From NCBI GenBank assembly GCA_025618425.1, contig CM046846.1:27348499-27412498 (forward strand): 64,000 nucleotides of DNA. Reading direction: 5' to 3'. This DNA is from Heliocidaris tuberculata. Taxonomy: Eukaryota > Echinodermata > Echinoidea > Camarodonta > Echinometridae. A program made the translations under genes and the position numbers. The first letter of the stretch is position 1. Every line of letters starts with the position of its first letter. Below, in pieces: positions 11,622 through 22,600 of the stretch. The notes beneath the pieces were generated by a model, which saw only the letters and a program-made list of their open reading frames with translations, was not told the DNA's origin and searched no databases.

Positions 11622-12482
11622 TTTCTCGAGGGGCTTTGCAGGTCGAGTGAGGAGTCCTCCGACTTCGATGACGGCTGGCGGGTAGGGGACAACGTAGTCG
11701 ATCACCGGATCCATACTCATCAATACGAGCTCAACCTCATTCATGTAATCTTTCAGAGACCGATCCATCAAGATATTAAATTCCTCTTGAACAGGGTAGA
11801 TCATATTATAATAGAGGTAAGAGAGCTGTCTAAGGGCTACGACTAGGAGGAAATTTCTGACGCGCTGGAAGAAAGTCATCTTCTGAGGGGGGCAGACTAT
11901 ACCATCTGGGATGACTGCCGGTAGGAAAGGGGCACCTGCGACCATTTCTGCAACGTAGTACTGTGAGGCCATGGGGTTGAAGAGGACATTGGTTGTGTTG
12001 AGGTGCTCGCTGAGGAGGACACTGCACAACCATGTCACATCCAAGATCGTCACGTCAAATTTGGCGCGCTCCAGACGACCCATAAGTTCCCGATCGAGGA
12101 AGACATTTCGACAATCGTTAATGAAAGGCGCTGTTAAATCAGTAAAGTTCCACATTAAGTCCATGAGGAACTCTTTCTCGAAGGCCTGGCTGAATACCTT
12201 TTCCATTCTCTCGTGAACCTTTTCCACCGGCTCTGGATGAGTGAAAATCTCGAAGTTGAAGAGCTTCGAGTGCACGGGGTGTTTCGCGCGGTGCTCCTGA
12301 GCGTTCCCGATCAAAACGGTGACATTGTGTCCCCGGCGAACTAGGGCTTCGCCTATCACTGTGGAAGCCATGTAATGGCTGCCTTCTCCGAGCGTCACTG
12401 ATATAAGAACATTGCCACCTGATGTTAAAGATACACTTGAAACTAATGCAACGATACACATCTCTAATATTGCCTTTTCCAT
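11622..12482 (-). CDS. UGT second (distal) first exon
   Basis: An intact first exon of 287 codons, from ATG at 12480-12482 (MEKAILEMCIVAL...) to RPAKPLEK, followed by donor GTAGGT in phase 0, exactly as in the proximal exon. It has a signal peptide, GEGSH with His36 and FDVTILD, so the N-terminal catalytic pair is kept. The frame stays open upstream to about 12758 but that part does not look like UGT, and this ATG sits right before the signal peptide. No exons 2-4 were found between here and the proximal first exon at 10309, so either this exon splices to the shared exons 2-4 at 8676-6225, or it is a truncated duplicate. The uninterrupted frame and intact donor favour use. Confidence 0.85.
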
Positions 12483-13436
12483 GATGTCCGAGTAATATAT
12501 ATACTCTGTTTTCTCTATAAGTCCATACAAGGTATTATGCACTATTGGTATTACGTATGAGCATTCACTTTGCGCGGGCTTGCAAATTCGTGAATAAATA
12601 CGCTCTGTTGCCTGCACCCTGTGCAATGTCATAATCATAATACAGTATTGCATGGAGGCAGTCTCAGCACGGAAATGGACCTTAATCGGTTTTATAGATA
12701 CAATGATATATGCAGTAGAGGAGAATGTTATATTTATATTGACTATCAAGAATATCATTATGTGATGATAATTATATCAGGCCTATTGCTTAACATGCCT
12801 CGACTGCATTATATAGTTTCTTCCCAATCGGATAAATTATATTCTGTTATCGTATCAAGAGGAAATCTCAAATGGCAGTGTCGTAATAAAGCTTCACGGG
12901 ACGCAGTAATTGGAGTACATGTATATCAAAATCAGCCAGTTTGGTGAAAATAAGGAGTACGCAGTAATTGAAGATTGGGCAATGTAGAAAAGGTGGTTAC
13001 CTACAATGACGTCGACCGTCGACGGACGAACAAAACTACCTCATAATCATAATGACGCCTTAATGAGCTGCTCAGAGGGTATTACCCCGCCCCTCTGATT
13101 CGTAAAGTGTATCCTACACCTTAATAGCCACCCCTCTATTCATGTCTGAAGTCCACCATTGTGTTAAGCATGTTATAGGTGGGATATTATGGCAGCTTTG
13201 ATGTGTTTTGATCATGCCTCCTTGAAAAAGCTGCTTTGATGATTGAATAAGTTTAGTGTTCCATTGTTTGTTAGGAAACTGCTGTTGCCATAGGAGTGGT
13301 CAACTAATAAACTCTTGGCCAATTAGATGTATAACTTTGATTAAAGCCCAACCCCTAAAAGGTGTAGTGACCAATGAGATGATACCAGTATGAATGATTA
13401 ATTAGGTATAAAATAAGATCCCATGTATGTTTTAGT

Positions 13437-13525
13437 CACTTGGCTCCCCCATCTTGGCTCCCCCAACCTGGCTCCCCCCAACTTGGCTCCCCCCCCCCCC
13501 CAACTTGGCTCCCCCAACTTATCCC
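13437..13525. repeat. Minisatellite, about 14-15 bp unit
   Basis: Five or six copies of a unit like CTTGGCTCCCCCAA follow one another, with the C run growing in the middle copy. No gene overlaps it. Confidence 0.8.
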
Positions 13526-14540
13526 CTACTATCCCTCCCCACCAACTGACCCTAACCAATATCGAAGTCGTCTGAAGTTTGACCATCCTAGTTTGAACAA
13601 AGTCATCATCTAAACTCCAAGTCAACGAGAACTAATATAAGACATCTGCATTTGGGTACCACTGACCCTTTGCAATCTTAGTGATCCAGTGTATGATCAA
13701 CATGTTCCTGTCACTCGTGTGCATGCTGTATGTATCCAGTATCCTGGTACCGAGTGTCATTTCTATTCATCATGTTCCTGAGCTATTTCTTCCAGTATTC
13801 GATGTCGTCGTCCTTTCTATTCCTGCATTGTCGTCATCATCGTCCGCGTCGTCCGCAGTAGCTAAGGCAGTGCACCAGTACAAGTCGCGATATCGCATAT
13901 TTAGACATCCGCGTTGCATGTAAGTGGCCACTGTACTAACGATCCCTCCCTGACTAACCTCTTCCCATCCCTTATAGTATTCCCCTTAATGACTGTGATA
14001 GTTTAAGTTATTTTAAGTATTGTTTATATACATGATATAGGTTCTAAACATGGGCTTTTATTAGAGTGAAATCGATTAAGAGTTTTATTAATGATATCTG
14101 TAAATTGATTCTAGTTGTTATTTGTTAATGGATATTTGAATAAAATATTTTATGACACTTTAATGTACATTGTGTCCCAGCGCTTTTGTTTATTAATTTT
14201 CCTTATCTTTTATTTGGAATTTGTTTATTTTATTGGTCTTGTGACTAACCCCCACCCGATTTGGAACCTTCGCTAGCAGACCAAAATCTGGTTCCTTCTT
14301 AGTTCCCGAATTCACTGTTTTTGCAGTGAAGGACAGGAGTAGGGAGGTTAGAATGGCTTATCACGAACACTGGATTCGAAAATTCAGTATCTTACAACTA
14401 AATATTAAATCAAATTGGGGGGGGGGGGTAATGTTCACATCAGTATTGCCTCTCTTTGTAATCTGTTTTATTTAAATGGCAGTTCCATGAGTTTGATTGG
14501 GACACAAATTTTGGGGGTGTGTTTATTGTTCTAAGTCGAA

Positions 14541-15800
14541 ATGGCTTTCATACCCCTGCTATGTACAGAGCCCCACCTTCGGTTTGCCGATTATTCCATC
14601 TCCGAATATTATAACCAATAATGTATTGTCAACTGAATTTCTCTTTCACCTAAGCAATGAGTGAAAAAAAATTATCAATAATCTATTTCAATAATCTGTG
14701 ATTTGTTATCTTTTTCATCTAAAAGTTTGTTGTTGTTTATTTTTCGACTGATTTCATTTCATTCGATTTTACGGATTTAACTCATTCGTAATCCAATATT
14801 GGTATTTGGAAATTTCACAAGATACCTGTCACATGATTACGATATAATCGCTTCTATTTAAGATTTGAAAATTAAATTGTGATATTTGTTTACCAAAATG
14901 ATTTCAGTTTGATATTGGTGCTGCCGGAATCCTTCGAAGGAGCAGGATGAAATGCCAAGAACATGTCTTTCGAAATGCATCTAAAATAATTTTCAAGTTG
15001 GTATATAGTAACTTCTTGTTGGTTCGTTGTTTGGTCAAATCTTTTAACCTAGAAAATTCAAATAAAAAGATTTTTTTTTCTTTTGTAATGAAAACGCTCC
15101 TATTATGTACAGAGCCCCAACCCGCTCTGCACGGTGATGGACTACCTTCGGTTTATACCGATTTTTCCATCTCCGAATGTTCACGAATCCAGTAATTTGA
15201 GATAAAAATTGCGAATTTTTTTTCTTCATCATTTCGATGATTTCGTTATAGTTCTTTCATGTTTTAGGTCCAATGATATTGATTATTTCGACTGATTTGA
15301 TTCATAATCAAATACTGTTATTTGCAATATATATCCTCTTATCAGTTGCTCTTTTAACAAAAATCCAGGGTAGAGTCTCCTATGATCCAGTTTACGATTC
15401 GTTCAAATAATTTGATGTTGAAAAAACGAAAGTCGCTAGTATTCTGCCAGAAAGTAGGTTATGATATTTTGTTTATCCATACGATTATAGCCTTTGCATT
15501 GCAATAGTGCATCCAAGGTCTCGTCACAGAGACGATATGCATACTAATGTACTAATGTTGTTAATAATCTGTTGGCATAATCTTATGCATTGTTGTTTGT
15601 CAGTGTCACGTAGCAAGGTTAGTCAAAACACGCAAATCATAATGCTCCTATTATAATGTACAGAGCCCCACCCCGCTCTGTACCGTGATGGACTACCATC
15701 GGTTTTAATACCGATTCTTCCATCTCCATCTTTTGTCAAGTTTTTCCATTAATTTGTTGACAGTTGTCGAAAATTATTTCCCTTATTTCTTTTTTTTTTA
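14541..15800. repeat. Three diverged tandem units with conserved hairpin core
   Basis: Cores lie at about 14561, 15106 and 15656, spaced roughly 545 bp apart. Each begins with GTACAGAGCCCCA and ends in CGATT-T-T-CCATCTCC. The third core forms TACAGAGC-8 nt-GCTCTGTA (a perfect 8-bp stem) and then ATCGGT-6 nt-ACCGAT; the second keeps most of this and the first has lost the middle. It is either a satellite-like array or a repeat with a structured RNA or DNA core. Confidence 0.6.
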
Positions 15801-16471
15801 TCGTTTGTTTGTTTATTCAAGTTTTAGGTCTGATAATATTGTCTCTTCTCTTTCGGTTTATTTCATTTCTTTTGATTTCCCTTTGACTTCCAAACAGTTC
15901 TTGCAATCACCTTCGATTTGTGATTTTGTTTCGTATACTTGATTCTATCTGGAAATGCTTGTCATTTTTTTTTTTCTAATGACATTTGTCAGCCAGATAA
16001 TACAAATCATTCTAGTTTGACTCTATTATCGAAAATGTATGTACAGAAATAAGAAATAAGAAAACGAATATTTACAATACTTACCCTGACACTGAATTTC
16101 GAAAAGATACCAAACCTTTCAGAATGTAATAACCGAAATGCAAATATATACCGACTGATTATTCATATTGCATGGCTTGGCTCCTTTCGTGATATGATTG
16201 TTTTATAACAAATAGAGCAGATACTAGTCATCTTTTTAAATGCGAATTTAAAAACGGCCAAGCGCTTTGTAATTGTATGTGTCGGAATAAAAGAAATTAT
16301 TTTTTATGATGTTGTCTTTTAGTGAAATTAGCCTATCACTGAGTATAACGATTTTTATAATATTTCTCTTCACGGAAAATATTCAAAATTGTACTTTGCG
16401 TTAAATTCGACTTTTCGTCCCATGGTTTCTAAAAATCTACGTTTTGATATCTTTTCGAATACAGTGTTTGT

Positions 16472-16687
16472 CTACATCAGCCTCTCCAGCTCGTCTACGA
16501 CTTCGTCGATGCTAGGTCGACAGAGGTGGGAGTTCTGTCGACAGATGTTGCCGATGGCGGTGAGATCGGCGTTGGTCGTAGCATCTCCCATCAAGGTGAG
16601 AAGTCGTCCGAGTTGGAACACGTCACTAGAGACCGAGGTGGCAAGGTCATCGAGGGCGCATTCGGGGGCGATGTGGACATACACCTC
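16472..16687 (-). CDS. Kinase gene, last exon 11: APE and short C-lobe
   Basis: Acceptor TTTTCTACAG, stop at 16472-16474. It encodes EVYVHIAPECALDDLATSVS, SDVFQLGRLL and RPSIDEVVDELERLM, the terminal helices with the conserved Arg-Pro (RPS). Confidence 0.88.
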   Translation of the reverse strand, partial: EVYVHIAPECALDDLATSVSSDVFQLGRLLTLMGDATTNADLTAIGNICRQNSHLCRPSIDEVVDELERLM

Positions 16688-19600
16688 CTGTAGAAAAGAG
16701 AAGAGACAAAATGTTTTCAATTATGTTCGTAACAAAACTCCTGGCACAAAATACATCAGCATGCAGTACAATTCGGTGTATTTGGCAATATAAAAAGACA
16801 CTGAAAAAGATCATTAGCAAAGATACAATTTGCATTATGAAAATCTATTAAAGTGATTAGTGTGATTAACCAACAAGGGAGACATGACCCCCCCCCCCCC
16901 CTTTCCTGAATAATCTCAGATTTTATAAAGGCACATTCAACACTGCTGAAATGACATTATTATGACAAATTACTTCTATTCAAGTTGTCAGCACATTTGC
17001 TTTGTGCCTGCCCTCCCCCTTACTCATATGAAGAAAAGTGTTTTTGTTAATTTATTAACTGGCAGTGATCGTGATAAATATCAGCATATAGGCCTACCCT
17101 TCTACGGTACTTCTCCTTGTCCTCTGGAGAAAAGTAGTAGGAGTAAGGTGAAGTTTGAGTACACGCGAGCCCGAAGTCCACGATAACTGCCTGCCATCGA
17201 CCAGCCTGGGTCTTCCGGAGGAGGCAATTATCCTCCTTCAGATCATTCATGAGAAATCCTTTCTCATGAATGCGGCCGAGGGACTTGGCAATGTCGAGAG
17301 CCAGACTAAACCTGTTAGGAAAGAAAGAGGATATTAACAATTGATAAAATTAGTAATTATAAAAGCATAAAACATAGCGAAGTTGCAATGCAATAGCAGT
17401 TGCATAAATTATTACGATTGGATATAGACATAATACATACATAGAAACTTTTTAATTTCAAAGAAGTCATCTGTACTCACCAGTCATGTTGACTCAGTGC
17501 TAGCTCTCGCATGCCACTGCTCAGAGTCCACGACTCTCCAGTACTCACATCACCGATAAAGTCCATTGCAAGCCCGATGTTACCTGGACTGATCTCGATG
17601 CAACCATGGAAGCTGGGGAAGCATTCCTCCCTGCCGAGAACGTCAAGGATGAAGGCTTCCACTTCGATGGTGTTCACCTGTCAGGTTAAACAAGTTACAA
17701 AACATTTCAGCTATTGTGGTATAAGTCACAAGTTTATGATTCACTCTCCTCTGTCACTGTCTGTCGCTACAATGCCAAATAATATTATCTTCGATATAAT
17801 TTATCGTTAGCTAAAAGCCAGAAAGACGTCTATCTTGGCAAAATTATAGTGAATTAATGCCCTTCACTGATCAAATTTCTGATCTACGAGTAATGATTGC
17901 ATCAGTGCCTAATTTCAATTGTGTTGTCTGAACATCTCTGTTATGCTACAGATTTACGACAAAATTAGAATAATACCAACCTTCGATGTCATCTTCTGGC
18001 TGTCATTCGGAAGTACGAAGGTTTTCAGAGCAATGGGCCGATCGGTGACCCGATGACGGAACAGATAGACAGTCCCGTGGACCCCGCTGCCCAAGACGAC
18101 ATCGCCACCTCCTTGGTGGAATGACTTCAGATCACCCATTCCCCACACGAAGGAGGAGGCTAGGGCTGGGGCAGCTGCTCTGCTCGAAGGCGAGGTCGCT
18201 CCACCAACAGCCGCACTCACTGATGGAGATCTAGAAATAGAGAGGTAAAGCTGTAAGCTTGGAAGCAAATTTGAGTGCTTTTGATTTAACTGGCAATTAG
18301 TTGAGACAATAAGTTATTCCTATTTCAGACAACGTCGTTAAGAGGACATTCATTTTCGAATATATATTGTGATGGACGCAAATTTGCAAACGATTTTCAA
18401 AGCTTTGTAAAAGAATGAAATTTCAAATTCGCTAAAAAAACAAAAGCGATTGTTGGATTTGCTCACTAGGGCTAAATTAGGCCAATAAGATTTTAGAATC
18501 TGCTGACCGTGGGGTATGGTAAGGAACGTTCTCCAATTAGTCAAATTCAGAACTACAAAAAAACAACAACAACAAAAGGGGGGGGGGGGGGAGTGTGTCT
18601 TTAGTTACCGTGAAGTGCGTGGTGTGTGATGGGGAGCCACAGGGGCTTGAGCAGAGAGAGGTACGGTAGGAGGGGTACCAGTTGGAAGGGTACCAGGACC
18701 ACTAGCATGTGGGCTGGGGCTCGGTGGTCTAATGAGAGAAAAAGGGAACAATTCATATGTCTGCCTTCTACACATGACTTGTATCATTTTCCCCTTATAT
18801 TTCAGACCATACCAGTGGCGGGTTAAAGGGGGCACAAACAAAAAATTTTCTCTCTTTGGAAATTTTCACTTCGATATTTTTAGACAGCTTCTGCCACCAT
18901 GTTACACTATCATTCTTCATGACTGAAACTAACTGAAATTGATGAACTGTTAAAATAGGGCTATTTTGACAAGATTCTTCTTTGTTTTGAACGTAGATAT
19001 ATTTGTAAAGCAGTGATATAAATGAACCCTATACAAAAATTAAAGTTAAATTGAATTTGGATTAAGATTTGAAACGGTTGTTGATGGATTTTTTTGGTTA
19101 TTCTTACAGGAGGGGTAATGGGATGGTGTCGATGGGGGATGTGTCTGGTGTAGATGGAAGGTATGGTGCTGTGTCTGGTGTAGATTGGTGGTATGGTGCT
19201 GTGTCTGGTGTAGATGGATGGTATGGTGCTGTGTCTGGTGTAGATGGATGGTATGGTGCTGTGTCTGGTGTAGATGGATGGTATGGTGCTGTGTCTGGTG
19301 TAGATGGATGGTATGGTGCTGTGTCTGGTGTAGATGTTGGGTAGGTGGAAGCTACTCGGTTGTCTAATGGTGCTGTAGATGGTGTTTGGGGGTTATCTCC
19401 AGGACACCTAAGGAATATCAGAAACATTATGTTCCTGTAAGGGTCTACTAAACCGTGTGAACGTATTTGTATTTTTTCGATTCTAACTGTATAAAACACT
19501 GCACTTCACAAAGAAATTGGCACTCTTTTCTAAGGATTTAAAACAAACTATTTTCAATAAATTATGAAGAGGATTTGCATTAATTTGATTTAAAAGGCTT

Positions 19601-22600
19601 ATGATGTTCTTGTCAATATTTACCAAGAGACGCAAGTAGTAGTCGGGCCGCTAGCGGCAGGAGAAGAGATGACGGTTGGCTGCCAGGTCAAGTCCTGAAA
19701 AGATAAATAAAGAAAATAACTCAAAAAATTGTGTGGCACCTTTGAAATTGAGTAATGAAAATATGGACAGCATGAAAAGACGCTATAGATATTACGAGGG
19801 ATATTACGGTTTGTATTCATACATTTTCCCTGTGTCATTCATATTTTGTTAAATATCAGAACAAAAGAAAATAAAACAATGGAGAAGTTGCGTCATTATC
19901 ATTTCCAACCCCCCCCCCCAAAAAAAAAAACAACAACAACAAACAAACAAACAAACAAACAAACAAATGAAAAATAAATAGTTTACTTGGAGATTCTGAA
20001 CAGCTTCATCACGTTGCTGTCTGGCCTGGGCCAGCTCAGTCTCCAAATCCTGGATCTTCTTTGTCTGGTCCATGAACTTCTCCTGGAGAGCCTTGGCCCT
20101 CTTCTCCGCTGCCAGAGTCCTCATCTGCGACTCTTTCACCTGAGAACTAATGTTGGTAATGAGTTCTTCAGCGTCCCCGTCAGCCCCAAGACCGAGGTGG
20201 GAAGCCAGGCCCTGTGATGATAAAAAAAGGAAAATAAAAAAAATAATGTAAAAATCTAATTTCCAGCATTATTTTTGATAAATATATCAAACCTGTGTTT
20301 ATAATGGTACAAAATATGGTTGAAAAAAAATCACCCTCTGTCTTTATTTAGATTATAAGTGAATGAAGGAATATCGTATTTTTAATAATCACCTTTAATC
20401 ATATGGAAATATACTCAGAGCTTACAACAACAACAACAACAACAACCCCAAAAAAGCTACAATTAAACAAATTGCTTGCTTGCTATGGTGCCTTGTCTGT
20501 AATAGACATTGGTGATCACGGCTCTCTATCTACTTTTATGTATCTCCTGTTATAAATAACCAGAGATAGAAATAATACTTATTACATTTATCATATGTTT
20601 TCACAGTCATTATTACTGACATCAATTATATATATATATATATATTTTTTTTTTTTTTGAATGGTTATTACTATTTTTTGAGGGGTTTGCAAAATACAAG
20701 CTTTGCTTTTTAGCATTCCCCTCCATTTTCAGCATTTATTTATTATAATTATCTTTGAAAATTACACTGAATGAAAATTATTGTTATTACATGCATTTTG
20801 TTCATGATATTATTTAGGATATATTTACGTTTGTTTTTATATTTTTGAAAATGATTCATGATATTATTTATGATGTAATAACGTTATATTCTGTTGAAAA
20901 ATGGTTCATGAAATTATGATGTAATTACGTTGTTATATTCTGTTGAAAATGGAAAATAAATGAAATGAAATGAAATGAAAATTGTCATCATCATTGCCAT
21001 CATCACTATGAGTTTTTACTTGTTGTTTTCCTATCTCTAAAACAATTTCGATCATTGAAACAATTTTAAGTGCAAAACAAACTTAGTTAAAAATGTATAG
21101 ATTTATTTATCAATGTCAAATGATATTGATTTTAACGATTATAGCATGACTGAGAATAAGATGAAGACTTACAGCAAGCCTTTCCTGGAGTTGATCTTTC
21201 TCCAAGCTTTTCTGCAAGCATTGCAGAAGGAGCTTGCCTGGCATAGCAGATGGGGGCGAGGCAGGTGAAGTCAGAGAGAAGCTAGGGTCCTGGTATGACC
21301 TGCACAGCTCCTGCATTTTGAGTTTGAGAAAATATATATTTTGTTTTAATATATAGGGATCTACTGGTGAACTGACATTAATTTATATTCTTCACACTTT
21401 TCTACTCTCTTTCATAAAACATAAGTTAGTGTCGATCATGCATAATCATGAATTAAACTCTGGAAATTTATTTTATAGACCCTACTATTTGTGTAAGTTT
21501 CACATTTTCTTCCATTTAAAGCAAAAAATCATAATTTGCATTAATTTATTATGATCTGTTCTGTTTTGTTTTGTTTGTTTGATTGTTTATAAGGGGATTT
21601 TTTGTTTTTTGTTTTTTGTTTTTTGTTTTGGCTTACATCCAGGGAGTTAGCCATTGCTGGTTTGATGGCAACAGCTGGAGAAGCTGACCCGATGATGCAG
21701 GGGATAGGTCTTCCGAGCACCCAGGGGTGGGGGGAGCGAATACGACCGACGCAAAACATCGCCTAAATCTCTATTTCAAGTGATATTATATAGAAACTGT
21801 GATCTAAATAGGGGATAAAGTGGGGAGACAAATAAATGAGAAGAAAAGATAACAGGAGATGAAATAGAAATAGGGGTCTACAGGAGACTAGCAGTGGTAC
21901 GGTGGCAGGGTGTAAGTGCACCCCCCCCCCCCAACTCACATGGAAAAGAAAGAGAGAGTGGAAATAAAAGAAAGAAGAGAGGAAAAGAAACGTAAAGAGA
22001 ATATACCCTCCCCTCCCATACCCTCCCCGCAAATGGGCATGGCCTTGTTCTCTCGTATTTCATCCTTACTTTAGGGTGCCCCCTCCACCCCCCCCCCCCC
22101 CCCCCCCACGCCCCAACATCGACAGTAGAGTATAGCTGGAACTACGTTACGCCACTGAAGACTAGTGATGAAGAAAGGGACATTGCTGCTATAAAATGTC
22201 TTCTACATGTATATAGAACTGTATATAGAAGAAACTGCCGACTTTTGTTTTTGCAGATTATTAACATCATTCACATGCGTTATACGGTATGCATGATAAC
22301 GCATAACATTTGAATCTACGGGTAATTTTGCGTGCATGTTTGGAAAAATATCAACATATTATTTGCTTATAAAATGCGGAATATTTATCTGTTTTTATTC
22401 AAACTTGCACAAGTTATTCAATAGAGGGTAAGAATAAGGTACTGACCTGGCGATTGGATATGAGAGCTTTCGAAAGCAAGCAAAATAGTCAAAAACTGTC
22501 AAAAATTTGGCAGTAAGATCTCTAGATCGCAAAGTTGCAAGATAATGTGGTTTGTTTACATTTTGTTACCAGGCGCTGGGCGCGGTCACTAAAGTTATAT

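Larger units (their letters stand above)
12483..16471. other. Intergenic region between UGT and kinase genes
   Basis: No gene is recognised. It contains a CTTGGCTCCCCCAA minisatellite (13437-13525), a run of G at 14417-14427 and three diverged tandem units of about 545 bp (around 14541-15800). The part nearest 16471 should hold the 3' UTR of the kinase gene; a minus-strand AATAAA lies at about 15859. Confidence 0.55.

Noticed and set aside
12493..12505. TATATATA before the distal UGT first exon as a TATA box
   Set aside because: It lies about 10-20 bp from the ATG, too close for a normal start site.
12483..12758. In-frame upstream extension of the distal UGT first exon
   Set aside because: It does not resemble UGT, would bury the signal peptide, and the ATG at 12482 fits the family.
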